NCBI GenBank assembly: GCA_021824175.1
Contig: JAKALP010000001.1
Span: forward strand, 310,001 to 374,000
Origin: Deltaproteobacteria bacterium
GTDB lineage: Bacteria > Desulfobacterota > Desulfobacteria > Desulfobacterales > Desulfosarcinaceae
DNA length: 64,000 nt
Reading direction: 5' to 3'
A program made the translations under genes and the position numbers. Each line of letters begins with the position of its first letter. Position 1 is the stretch's first letter. Of the stretch, positions 34,843 through 42,732 are shown one piece after another. The notes beneath the pieces were generated by a model. That model was not told the DNA's origin. It searched no databases and saw only the letters and a program-made list of their open reading frames with translations.

Positions 34843-36095
34843 TGATGACATTACGCGTTAACAATTTGGGCAAAGCTTATAGGCATTATTATGGCCGTTG
34901 GTCGCGGCTTTTGGAATGGTGCCTGCCGTCCGCTAAAGTCCGCTATCACCTGCACTGGGCCTTGCAGGGTATAGCTTTTGATGTTCTTCCGGGCGAAGCC
35001 ATAGGAATCGCGGGAATGAATGGCGCCGGTAAAAGCACGTTGCTTAAAATCATCGCGGGAACAACGAAACCGACTACAGGAAATGTCGAAATAAGCGGCC
35101 GTGTGGCAGCACTGCTTGAGCTCGGCATGGGATTCCATCCCGAGTTTACTGGAAGAGAGAATGCCATCATGGCGGGTCAGCTCCTGAGTTATTCAGTTGA
35201 TGAAATCAAAGAATTCTTACCGGAAATTGAAGCATTTGCGGAAATTGGGGAAGCCATTGATCAACCTGTCCGTACCTACTCCAGCGGTATGCATATGCGC
35301 CTCGCCTTCGCGGTCGCCACAGCTCGCCGTCCAGATCTTCTCATCATTGATGAAGCACTGTCCGTCGGCGACTCCTATTTTCAGCACAAAAGCTTCAGTC
35401 GAATACGCGGCTTCAGAGAATCCGGCACCACTCTGCTCCTGGTTTCGCATGATAGAACCGCCATCCAATCGATTTGTGACCGTGTTGTCCTTTTGCACGA
35501 AGGGAAAGTGATAAAAATTGGATCGCCGGAAGAGACCATGGATTTTTACCACGCCTTGTTGTCCACGCGCGATGCCAGTATGATCAGACAGGAAAAATCG
35601 GCATATGGAAAAGCCGTTACGATTTCCGGCGGTAGTGAGTTATCCGTGGCAGATATCAACCTGTTTGACCTGCGTGGGCGGGCAATCGATACGGTGGAGA
35701 CGGGAGAACCAATTACTCTGGAAATTAAAATCCTTGTCAACAAACCGGTATCAGAAGTTGTGCTCGGTTTTATGATTAAAGATCGATTCGGGCAGATCAT
35801 TTACGGTATCAACAGTTATCGGCTTGGCCATGCAATTAGGGATCTTTTCCCTGGAAACCTGTTGATCGGCCGCTTCCAATTTGAAATGAATCTCGGTAAA
35901 GGAAATTATTCAATTTCCACTGCGCTCTCCAAAAATGAATCCCACTTGTCCAACAATTATGAATGGCGTGATGGCGGATTTGTCTTTTCAGTCCTGAATA
36001 CTAAAAAGCCTGATTTCGTCGGTTATGCCTCCTTGGATGCCGAATTAAAAATCCAGGTCGTCCCTTCCACCGATCCACTACCTGAGATTGATTAG
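34842..36095 (+). CDS. wzt: Polysaccharide ABC exporter ATPase with C-terminal domain (Wzt-like)
   Basis: A 417-residue ATP-binding subunit. The nucleotide-binding domain has Walker A GMNGAGKSTLL (about 58-68), the signature YSSGMHMRLAFA (about 145-156), Walker B LLIIDEALSVGD (about 166-177) and the switch His in LLLVSHD. Residues ~260-405 are a beta-rich domain of the Wzt C-terminal type (ISGGSELSVADINLFDLRGR, GEPITLEIKI), which in studied systems recognises a modified glycan end. Two successive ATGs could start the gene. It works with the Wzm protein encoded just upstream. The presence of the C-domain and a methyltransferase fits a cap-recognition type of O-antigen export, which is inferred. 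Confidence 0.94.
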   Translation: MMTLRVNNLGKAYRHYYGRWSRLLEWCLPSAKVRYHLHWALQGIAFDVLPGEAIGIAGMNGAGKSTLLKIIAGTTKPTTGNVEISGRVAALLELGMGFHPEFTGRENAIMAGQLLSYSVDEIKEFLPEIEAFAEIGEAIDQPVRTYSSGMHMRLAFAVATARRPDLLIIDEALSVGDSYFQHKSFSRIRGFRESGTTLLLVSHDRTAIQSICDRVVLLHEGKVIKIGSPEETMDFYHALLSTRDASMIRQEKSAYGKAVTISGGSELSVADINLFDLRGRAIDTVETGEPITLEIKILVNKPVSEVVLGFMIKDRFGQIIYGINSYRLGHAIRDLFPGNLLIGRFQFEMNLGKGNYSISTALSKNESHLSNNYEWRDGGFVFSVLNTKKPDFVGYASLDAELKIQVVPSTDPLPEID

Positions 36096-36105
36096 ATCGG
36101 TGACT

Positions 36106-37488
36106 ATGAAAATTTTTGTTGAATGCACCAACCTTTATGAACAACCGATTCATCAATCCGGTATTCCTCGCGTGGTGCGCAATATCGTTGGCAGCCTGAG
36201 CAAGATCGGGGACCTTGCTGACGCCATGCCTGTAATTATAAGAAAAGACAAAGTCTACGAAATAAAAAAAATGCCCGTGATCAAGGGCGGCCATTATTTC
36301 TTCAGCCTGCTACAAACGAGATTTATACAAATCAAAAACAGGTCTTATTGGTTCCGTCTGCGCCTAAATCACTATTGGCCATTTCGGAAATCCGTTCGTT
36401 TAAGACGAGCGCTGTTTTTCTTTTCAAGAATGGTTGATGGGTTTTTGGGGCTACCGGTCACTTTGGCCTTTGGCATCCGCCGACTATTTGATCCTGAACC
36501 CCACCTTGTTGAGTTGGCGGCCGAGTCCGGCGATGTCCTAATATTGCTCGACGCCACTTGGATCGCGGATCTTTATCAAACGATTGAAAAGCTTAAATCC
36601 AAAGGAGTTATTATCGTTGCGGTGGTCTATGACCTTATACCTTTAACTCATCCACAATTTTTCAAAGAGCGTTTGGTTGATCTATTTAACAACTGGCTGG
36701 TTTGGGTGATACAAACCGCGGATGGCTTTATGGCCATTTCAAAAACGATCCTTTATCAGCTGGAACACACAGTCGTAAAATCGGTTCAAAAAAATTCATT
36801 GAGTCAGCAATGGTACGATTATTTCTACTTGGGCACGGAACTCGATTTGGCCAAAAAATTCGGGTCCATAGAGTCCAATGTCAAAGCCCCTTTCCATGAA
36901 GGATTTCCAGTCTATTTGGTGGTCAGCACTATCGAACCGCGTAAGAACCATCATTATCTTCTGGATGCATTTGAGCTATTATGGAACGCGGGTTTTAACT
37001 TGATCTTGCTGATAGCGGGAAAGGTCGGTTGGAAATGCGAAGGTATCATGAAGCGGATTCAAAATCATTCAGAAATCAACCGCCGGTTATTTATGTTCAA
37101 TAATTTGGATGATACAGAACTCGAGTACTGTTATCATAATTCCCGCTGTCTTTTATCGCCTTCATATCTTGAGGGGTTTGGATTGCCCATTGTGGAAGCC
37201 ATGCAGCGCGGCTTACCTGTGATGGGAAGCGATATCTCCGTTTTTCACGAGGTTGGGGGAGATTTCATGGCATATTTCGATCCTAAAAAACCAGAAACGC
37301 TCGCGGCTCTTGTTCGGCGTTTCGAAGAGAGCAATAAATTCCCAGCATTGAAAGAATTGTCACAATGGTCATGGTTGACTTGGGAGGATTCTGCAAGACA
37401 GCTTGTAAGCAAAGTATTGTCTCGGGTTCAGTTGCTGCGCGTTGAGCCTGAAGCTATTCCGGATTTCAATATGACCAAGGTGAAATAG
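36106..37488 (+). CDS. GT4-like glycosyltransferase, copy 1 of a pair
   Basis: About 460 residues starting MKIFVECTNLY (ATG 36106; alternative upstream starts overlap wzt). The C-terminal half has a GT4 donor-binding domain: VVSTIEPRKNHHYLLDAFE, LIAGKVGWKC and SPSYLEGFGLPIVEAMQRGLPV, with the Glu of the EGFG motif. The N-terminal half begins with a GT-B-like strand and GIPRVVRN, then a basic, weakly hydrophobic stretch (about 90-140) that may touch the membrane. The protein is closely related to the next gene's product; a tandem duplication is likely. Donor and acceptor are unknown. Confidence 0.88.
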   Translation: MKIFVECTNLYEQPIHQSGIPRVVRNIVGSLSKIGDLADAMPVIIRKDKVYEIKKMPVIKGGHYFFSLLQTRFIQIKNRSYWFRLRLNHYWPFRKSVRLRRALFFFSRMVDGFLGLPVTLAFGIRRLFDPEPHLVELAAESGDVLILLDATWIADLYQTIEKLKSKGVIIVAVVYDLIPLTHPQFFKERLVDLFNNWLVWVIQTADGFMAISKTILYQLEHTVVKSVQKNSLSQQWYDYFYLGTELDLAKKFGSIESNVKAPFHEGFPVYLVVSTIEPRKNHHYLLDAFELLWNAGFNLILLIAGKVGWKCEGIMKRIQNHSEINRRLFMFNNLDDTELEYCYHNSRCLLSPSYLEGFGLPIVEAMQRGLPVMGSDISVFHEVGGDFMAYFDPKKPETLAALVRRFEESNKFPALKELSQWSWLTWEDSARQLVSKVLSRVQLLRVEPEAIPDFNMTKVK

Positions 37489-37584
37489 GCATGCGATGCC
37501 GTCAGTATGGCTCATGGGGTGGCCATTCACATCAATATTCAGCATTTTGTATTGAATTTAACTTCTAAAAGGTGATGACAAACG

Positions 37585-38958
37585 ATGACATTCCTTGTTG
37601 AATGTACCTATGTGTTTGACCATCCTAAAGATAATTCCGGCATCCAGCGAGTGGTGCGCAATATCGTTTTGAGTTTGGGAAATGTCCGCAAAGGTGCGGT
37701 TGGATCAATTCCCGTGGTTCTGAAGAGATCTCGGGTATATAAAGTGCTGCGTCTAAAGCCGACTAACGCGGACATATTTTTAGGCCGCCTTCTTCATAAA
37801 CTGCTGCGAATTAAGCACCGATATTGGTCCCTTCAACTCCGCGGTCAAGAGCTATGGCTTTTTTCCATTTCTACTCTACTGAGATCTATATTTGACGCCG
37901 TGGTGGCGTTTTTCGGTTTCTTTATTGACCTGCCGGTTCGGGGTTTGTCCTATTTGTGTCATATTCGTGAAGAAAGCTATCGCATAGTGGAATACAAAAT
38001 AAATCCAGGGGATGTCTTAATCCTTCTGGACTCTTCCTGGCATTCGGATCTTTTTGAGCAAGTGGAAGAACTGAAAAGAAGAGGCGTCATTATCGTCTCC
38101 GTGATTTATGACCTTATTCCGCTGACGCACCCACATTTTTGCGATGAGGGTTTGGTGACCGCATTCATTAATTGGTTCGCTTGGGTGACAAAGATAGCAG
38201 ATGGCTTTATCGCCATTTCCAAGGCAATAAGGGACGAGGTTAAAGTGAATGTTGAGCGTTCAATTCAAACACAAGGTCCGGTCCCAAAATGGTACGATTA
38301 TTTTTACTTGGGATCAGATCTTGATCTCTCGGAAAAATGTCGACTCGGCCGCCCCCGTACTAAGAGCCCATTCGAAGAAGGGGTGCCGGTTTATCTCATG
38401 GTAAGCACAATCGAGCCAAGAAAAAATCATGCTTACTTACTGGACGCTTTTGATTTGCTGTGGGAATTCGGGATTAGAATTAATCTGCTGTTGATCGGGA
38501 AAATCGGATGGAAATGCCAGGAGCTAATGAAGCGGATTATCGATCATCCGGAGTACAACCAACGTCTCTATTTCTTAAATAGAGCCACCGATACAGAGTT
38601 GGAATACTGCTACAGCAATTCGCGCTGCGTGCTTTTATCTTCATTTGTTGAAGGCTTCGGGCTGCCATTGGTTGAAGCGATGCAGCGCGGTATTCCCGTC
38701 ATGGCCAGTGATATCCCTGTCTTCCATGAAGTCGGAGGAGATTATGTCGCATATTTCGACCTCTCTGAACCACGCTCCTTGGCTAACCTGGTTCTTCAAT
38801 TTGAAAAAAGCGGTCAATTCCCTGCGTCCCAACAAATAACCAATTGGTCCTGGCTAACCTGGCAGGATTCGGCCCAGCAGTTTTTAGACAAAATCGCGGA
38901 GCATGTCGCAAACCACAGGGGCCATGAAAGAGAAGCCCAGATCTTCCAGGCACCATGA
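37585..38958 (+). CDS. GT4-like glycosyltransferase, copy 2 of a pair
   Basis: A 457-residue paralog of the preceding gene: MTFLVECTYVF, SGIQRVVRNIV, VIYDLIPLTHPHF, SKAIRDEV, WYDYFYLGSDLDL, STIEPRKNHAYLLDAFD and SSFVEGFGLPLVEAMQRG align with copy 1 in order. A GGTGATG ribosome-binding region precedes the ATG. It is the last protein gene of the polysaccharide locus before the tRNA-Leu gene. The two copies may add successive residues of the same kind to a repeat unit. Confidence 0.88.
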   Translation: MTFLVECTYVFDHPKDNSGIQRVVRNIVLSLGNVRKGAVGSIPVVLKRSRVYKVLRLKPTNADIFLGRLLHKLLRIKHRYWSLQLRGQELWLFSISTLLRSIFDAVVAFFGFFIDLPVRGLSYLCHIREESYRIVEYKINPGDVLILLDSSWHSDLFEQVEELKRRGVIIVSVIYDLIPLTHPHFCDEGLVTAFINWFAWVTKIADGFIAISKAIRDEVKVNVERSIQTQGPVPKWYDYFYLGSDLDLSEKCRLGRPRTKSPFEEGVPVYLMVSTIEPRKNHAYLLDAFDLLWEFGIRINLLLIGKIGWKCQELMKRIIDHPEYNQRLYFLNRATDTELEYCYSNSRCVLLSSFVEGFGLPLVEAMQRGIPVMASDIPVFHEVGGDYVAYFDLSEPRSLANLVLQFEKSGQFPASQQITNWSWLTWQDSAQQFLDKIAEHVANHRGHEREAQIFQAP

Positions 38959-38984
38959 TTCGAAATTAACCCAGGATAAGAATG

Positions 38985-39013
38985 TTGACAATCAAGACTG
39001 CATTGAATATATA
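38985..39013 (+). promoter_or_regulatory. Sigma-70 promoter of tRNA-Leu
   Basis: TTGACA (38985-38990), 17-bp spacer, TATATA (39008-39013). The predicted start is near 39020, 12 bp before the mature tRNA 5' end. Confidence 0.85.
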
Positions 39014-39031
39014 AACGCGTCCATAATCCAC

Positions 39032-39118
39032 GCCGGAGTGGTGAAATTGGTAAACGCAGCGGACTCAAAATCCGCCGGGCGCAAGCCCTTGTCGGTTCGA
39101 TTCCGACCTCCGGCACCA
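39032..39118 (+). tRNA. tRNA-Leu (CAA)
   Basis: An 87-nt type II tRNA with an encoded 3' CCA. Acceptor GCCGGAG pairs with CTCCGGC. The anticodon loop is CTCAAAA with anticodon CAA, inside a GCGGA/TCCGC-type stem. The long variable arm GGGCGCAAGCCCTT is characteristic of leucine tRNA, and GGTTCGATTCC is the T loop. Confidence 0.96.
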
Positions 39119-39126
39119 AGAGATTA

Positions 39127-39160
39127 TAAAAGGGGAGCCTTTTGGGGCGCCCCTTTTTAT
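39127..39160 (+). terminator. Rho-independent terminator after tRNA-Leu
   Basis: AAAAGGGG ... CCCCTTTTT inverted repeat with a T tract, 9 bp after the tRNA. Confidence 0.8.
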
Positions 39161-39392
39161 TATGCATTTAGAGGAGTAAAGCTTAGTGCTTTGGGGGCAT
39201 AAATTCGATGACGTAACATCTTGCCCGATATTATCTATCCACAGAGTTACAAAGACACCACGGGACAAAGATTTTTAAATAACTTCGTAGTGAAACAATA
39301 CACATCGTAATTTTGCCAGTGTGTACTTAGTTCCTTAAAAAGAGAAGCGGCTTGGCTGGAATTGCCAAACCGCTCATCAAATGCTTCTTTTT

Positions 39393-39469
<77 letters not shown>

Positions 39470-39488
39470 ACACAGGCCACCGTGAGTA

Positions 39489-39511
39489 TCATTATGCCCC
39501 CTGAGTGTCAA
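39489..39511 (-). promoter_or_regulatory. Possible promoter of tRNA-Pro
   Basis: TTGACA on the minus strand (39511-39506), with a weaker GATACT -10-like box after 15-17 bp. The position, about 20 bp before the tRNA, is right for a stable-RNA promoter. Confidence 0.45.
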
Positions 39512-39663
39512 GGGACGATGTGTGCCGTCTAAAAATATATCCGGTCCTTTGGTTGGGATTCTTTATATCACCATGGTCATCAATGATCGCATAAAGTCAT
39601 GTAGTGCCAGCTTGCTATAGCAAATATAACTATGCACAGATAGGCCATATCGGAGAGGGGGAA

Positions 39664-39987
39664 TCATTGATTATTTAAGGAGACTGAATTTGCCATGCCG
39701 AGGGTTATAATTGCTTCGGCTTTGATTTTCAGGCTCTGGGCATGGCTGGGTAATTTTTGCCAGATGCGATAACATATTTTTTCAAATATCAGGGCCACAT
39801 TTGGGGATTGGCTGTCCAGGACCGCCTTGCGGTTGATAGCCCATTGCCTGATATCCATCAGTAGGGTCTCTTCTGCCGTTTTGCGATCCGGAAAAAGCAG
39901 ATTACCGATTCTATGCATATCCTTTTCAATCATAGTTGCCAGCATCTCTAGTTCGATGCCATCTAATTTTTTTAATTCTTTATACAT
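39664..39987 (-). CDS. Small conserved-looking protein of unknown function
   Basis: A 107-residue soluble, helical protein (MYKELKKLDGIELEMLATMIEKD at the N-terminus; IRQWAINRKAVLDSQ in the middle). The ATG at 39987 is preceded by a strong AAGGAGGAAGCC ribosome-binding site, which supports it as a real gene; the open extension upstream to 40056 is unlikely. No family was recognised. It is flanked by non-coding DNA on both sides. Confidence 0.65.
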   Translation of the reverse strand: MYKELKKLDGIELEMLATMIEKDMHRIGNLLFPDRKTAEETLLMDIRQWAINRKAVLDSQSPNVALIFEKICYRIWQKLPSHAQSLKIKAEAIITLGMANSVSLNNQ

Positions 39988-40431
39988 GGCTTCCTCCTTT
40001 TTGAAGGATAGGTCGTTGTGCGATCGAATCAGGATGAAATTTGTTTTAATTGGCATGCTGTATCCTCTTTAACGCAACCGTATTTTCTAACAGGCAGGTG
40101 GCCATGTATGTAACACTCGTCACATTTTTGGGGGTAACCTTCGATTGTGGTATTTGTTTTGGGCAATCGTGGAAACGCAAAGCATATCAGAGTGCAAATT
40201 TTGAAACTCGGTATAGGATGCATTTGGCGGGTAAGTGCGGACAAGCTGGAATTACAACAAGTCTTTTTTTTGGCACCGCAATTGCTTTGAAAATAGGCTT
40301 ATTCGCAGATCGCTGGTCGTTTTTTACCAAATACTTTTAGATGTGTTGCCTTCGGGAAATGCAACAATTGATCGATTGAATTAATTAGCTAATAATATCA
40401 ATAAGTTAATTAAAAGAGGAGGATGAAGCGT

Positions 40432-40854
40432 ATGAAACAAGTATCGAGAGAGGTCTTGGCAGTATTGTTTGTTTTGCTGTTCATGGTTGGATGTTCAAAA
40501 AATAGCAGTACCGAGCAGCAAGCCTCGGCACCTAAGGCTCAGCCTGCGGTTATGGAGCAGGCCCAGCCGGCTCAGAACCAGCCGCAGACCGCAGAACAGC
40601 CACAGCAACAGGCCGCCACAGTCACGGATCAGGCTCCCGCTCCGGCCGCACCTGTTGCACAAACTGCGGAGATCCGCGGCACTGTAGTGAAGACTGAAGA
40701 AGGGGTTGCGCTCTTCAGCGATTCGGGCAACTTTTTGGTTAACGGACAACAGCTCGATGAGTTGGTTGGTAAGAATGTAAGGGTTACAGCCACTATGGCG
40801 GAGGGTGCTGATAAGCCGACGATTACGGTGCTTTCCGTCTCAGTTATCGAATAG
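40432..40854 (+). CDS. Pro/Gln/Ala-rich lipoprotein
   Basis: A 140-residue predicted lipoprotein. The signal VLAVLFVLLFMVGCSK has a lipobox with Cys near residue 21. A linker rich in Ala, Gln and Pro (about 30-80) leads to a small beta domain (AEIRGTVVKTEEGVALFSDSGN ... VGKNVRVTATMAEG) that resembles an OB-like barrel. The ATG at 40432 lies 9 bp from GAGGAGG; the ATG at 40423 directly abuts that site and is less likely. A strong terminator follows, so it is monocistronic. Function is not known. Confidence 0.82.
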   Translation: MKQVSREVLAVLFVLLFMVGCSKNSSTEQQASAPKAQPAVMEQAQPAQNQPQTAEQPQQQAATVTDQAPAPAAPVAQTAEIRGTVVKTEEGVALFSDSGNFLVNGQQLDELVGKNVRVTATMAEGADKPTITVLSVSVIE

Positions 40855-40927
40855 TTTATCTCCCATCTTATTCAAGCCCTGTCGATTACAGTCCGCGTGG
40901 GTGTAATCTAAAAGGGAGCCCCCGTTA

Positions 40928-40957
40928 GGCAGCCAGTGTGTTGGCTGCCTTTTTTTA
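40928..40957 (+). terminator. Rho-independent terminator
   Basis: GGCAGCCA-gtgtgt-TGGCTGCC followed by T7, 74 bp after the lipoprotein stop. Confidence 0.93.
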
Positions 40958-41070
40958 TCTAAAAGTGGAAAAGGTTCTCCGTTGGCTGTTGCTTCTTTGA
41001 GACTAAGTCCATTGACCTTATGGCTGCCATCGCGTAATCATTGGAAATGTCAGGAGGATACGCGAAAGCA

Positions 41071-42450
41071 ATGCATGAGGCCATTAAAAAAATCTCCCAA
41101 GAGTTGCTGCTGGCTTTATTAAACAATCCCTATGAAAGTTTAATTCTGATCGATGCTGAGGGGATAGTGCGCTTTGTGAGTGAGTTCAACACTACTATCT
41201 CTAAGAGAGTAATTTTGGACGCTGTTGGGCGGCACATTTCAGAGGTTAATCCAGGTTCGGAGTTGCTGCGGACCATCCAAACCGGCAGAGCCGAAATCGG
41301 GCGTCCTTTGGTGCTCGATGATCAGGAGCGCATTATAGCCCGAATTCCATTAACAAATGACGGACGGATCGTGGGAGCGGTGGGGAAACTTTTGCTTTCA
41401 AGTCCGCAAAAAGTCAAGGCTCTGTACCAGCGCATCGAGAACCTTGAAACACAGTTGGAATACTACAAATCAGAATTCGAGCAGCTATGGGGGGCTCGAT
41501 ACAATTTTGATCATATCGTTGGCCGCACCCAGGTGCTCAGAGACGCCATCGCGTCAGCTCGTAAAGCATCCCTGAACGATTCCCCCGTAATCCTTTATGG
41601 TGAGTCAGGCACGGGTAAGGAGATGTTTGCCCACGCCATTCATGAAGCTAGCCGACGTCGCGGCAAGAATTTTATTCGCATTAATTGCGCTGCCATTCCG
41701 ACCGATCTCATCGAGGCGGAGCTGTTTGGATATGAGCCCGGTGCGTTTACTGGGGCGCGACGTCAGGGGGGCGCAGGCAAAATCGAATTGGCCCATAACG
41801 GAACCCTTTTTTTGGATGAGATCGCTGAAATGCCGCTTCGCATGCAGGTTAAATTATTGCGGGTGTTACAGGACAAGGTGGTAGAGCGTATTGGTGGGGG
41901 CAAGCCCCGGCAAATCAATTTTCGGATCATTAGTGCCACCAATCAGGATTTAGAGGGGATGATCCGTAAAGGGACTTTCCGTCTCGATCTGTTTTATCGT
42001 CTGAATGTTGTAACCATATCCCTTCCGGCTTTGCGAATAATCGCCGATGATATCCCATTGCTATTTGAAACGATGCTTGTGGAATTAGCCAACAAGCAAC
42101 GTGTTCCCCTTAAGAAGGTCGAAGAAGAGGCCCTCGAGGCGCTCAAGGCTTATGCCTGGCCCGGTAACGTCCGTGAACTTCGAAATGTTGCTGAACAAGT
42201 TATGTTTGCTGCTGATGGAGAACAGGTGGAAGTAGGTGATTTACCCCCCAAAGTAAGATCCGGTATTGCTCCCATGGCGTTGGCCGGTTCGAATAATCGG
42301 CTGCTGAAGCAATCGGTCGAATCAGCTGAGCGCCAAGCCATAGAACAGGCCCTCCGACAGGCTGGTCAAAATAAGGCCAAGGCATCAAAGTTACTTGGTA
42401 TTCATCGTACAGGGCTTTATCAAAAAATGCGCCGATACGGTATGCTGTAG
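41071..42450 (+). CDS. Sigma-54-dependent enhancer-binding protein with PAS domain
   Basis: About 459 residues. A PAS-like sensor domain (about 12-115; ILIDAEGIVRFVSE), a coiled linker, the AAA+ domain (Walker A GESGTGKE; GAFTGA loop intact in YEPGAFTGARRQG; Walker B LFLDEIAEM; arginine finger region FRLDLFYRL) and a Fis-type HTH at the C-terminus (KASKLLGIHRTGLYQKMRRY). It remodels sigma-54 polymerase at promoters with upstream enhancers. The likely target is the adjacent acyl-CoA dehydrogenase gene, whose leader has a -24/-12 promoter and three dyads; the first dyad overlaps this gene's stop. Start uncertain: ATGs at 41047 and 41071 surround an AGGAGG motif. Confidence 0.95.
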   Translation: MHEAIKKISQELLLALLNNPYESLILIDAEGIVRFVSEFNTTISKRVILDAVGRHISEVNPGSELLRTIQTGRAEIGRPLVLDDQERIIARIPLTNDGRIVGAVGKLLLSSPQKVKALYQRIENLETQLEYYKSEFEQLWGARYNFDHIVGRTQVLRDAIASARKASLNDSPVILYGESGTGKEMFAHAIHEASRRRGKNFIRINCAAIPTDLIEAELFGYEPGAFTGARRQGGAGKIELAHNGTLFLDEIAEMPLRMQVKLLRVLQDKVVERIGGGKPRQINFRIISATNQDLEGMIRKGTFRLDLFYRLNVVTISLPALRIIADDIPLLFETMLVELANKQRVPLKKVEEEALEALKAYAWPGNVRELRNVAEQVMFAADGEQVEVGDLPPKVRSGIAPMALAGSNNRLLKQSVESAERQAIEQALRQAGQNKAKASKLLGIHRTGLYQKMRRYGML

Positions 42451-42463
42451 AATATTTTCTGCA
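42446..42463. promoter_or_regulatory. Putative enhancer dyad 1
   Basis: TGTAGA-ATATTT-TCTGCA, one mismatch from the dyad TGTAGA-N6-TCTACA. It overlaps the stop codon of the sigma-54 activator gene and is directly adjacent to dyad 2. Confidence 0.65.
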
Positions 42464-42481
42464 TGTCGAAATATTTCTACA
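42464..42481. promoter_or_regulatory. Putative enhancer dyad 2
   Basis: TGTCGA-AATATT-TCTACA, one mismatch from the TGTAGA-N6-TCTACA dyad. It directly follows dyad 1. Confidence 0.65.
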
Positions 42482-42530
42482 GAAAAATAACATCAATGAT
42501 ATTGGTTAGATATTATTTTGCCACGATTGG

Positions 42531-42548
42531 TGTAGATGATTTTCTACA
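42531..42548. promoter_or_regulatory. Putative enhancer dyad 3
   Basis: TGTAGA-TGATTT-TCTACA, the perfect form of the dyad, extended to GTGTAGA...TCTACAC. It lies 88 bp upstream of the -24 box. Confidence 0.7.
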
Positions 42549-42635
42549 CTATTTTGCCGTTATTGGCTGCCTATTATTGGCCATTCCTCTTTAATATTAT
42601 AATATATTCAAATAGTTAATGATATAGAACAGATC

Positions 42636-42651
42636 TGGCAGCTATATTGCT
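42636..42651 (+). promoter_or_regulatory. Sigma-54 (-24/-12) promoter
   Basis: TGGCAGCTATATTGCT matches TGGCACG-N4-TTGCW with exact GG-N10-GC spacing. It lies 82 bp before the acyl-CoA dehydrogenase ATG and downstream of the three activator dyads. Confidence 0.85.
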
Positions 42652-42732
42652 TATGGCTACATGAAGCCACCTAAAACACCGATCTTAAGGTGAATCAAAT
42701 ACTTGTCTTACAGAGGGCGAAGGAGTCAAACC

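Noticed and set aside
40029-40340. Two overlapping open frames on opposite strands between the orphan gene and the lipoprotein gene
   Set aside because: Neither has a ribosome-binding site or a recognisable domain; the minus frame has a few CxxC-like pairs but its composition is not gene-like.
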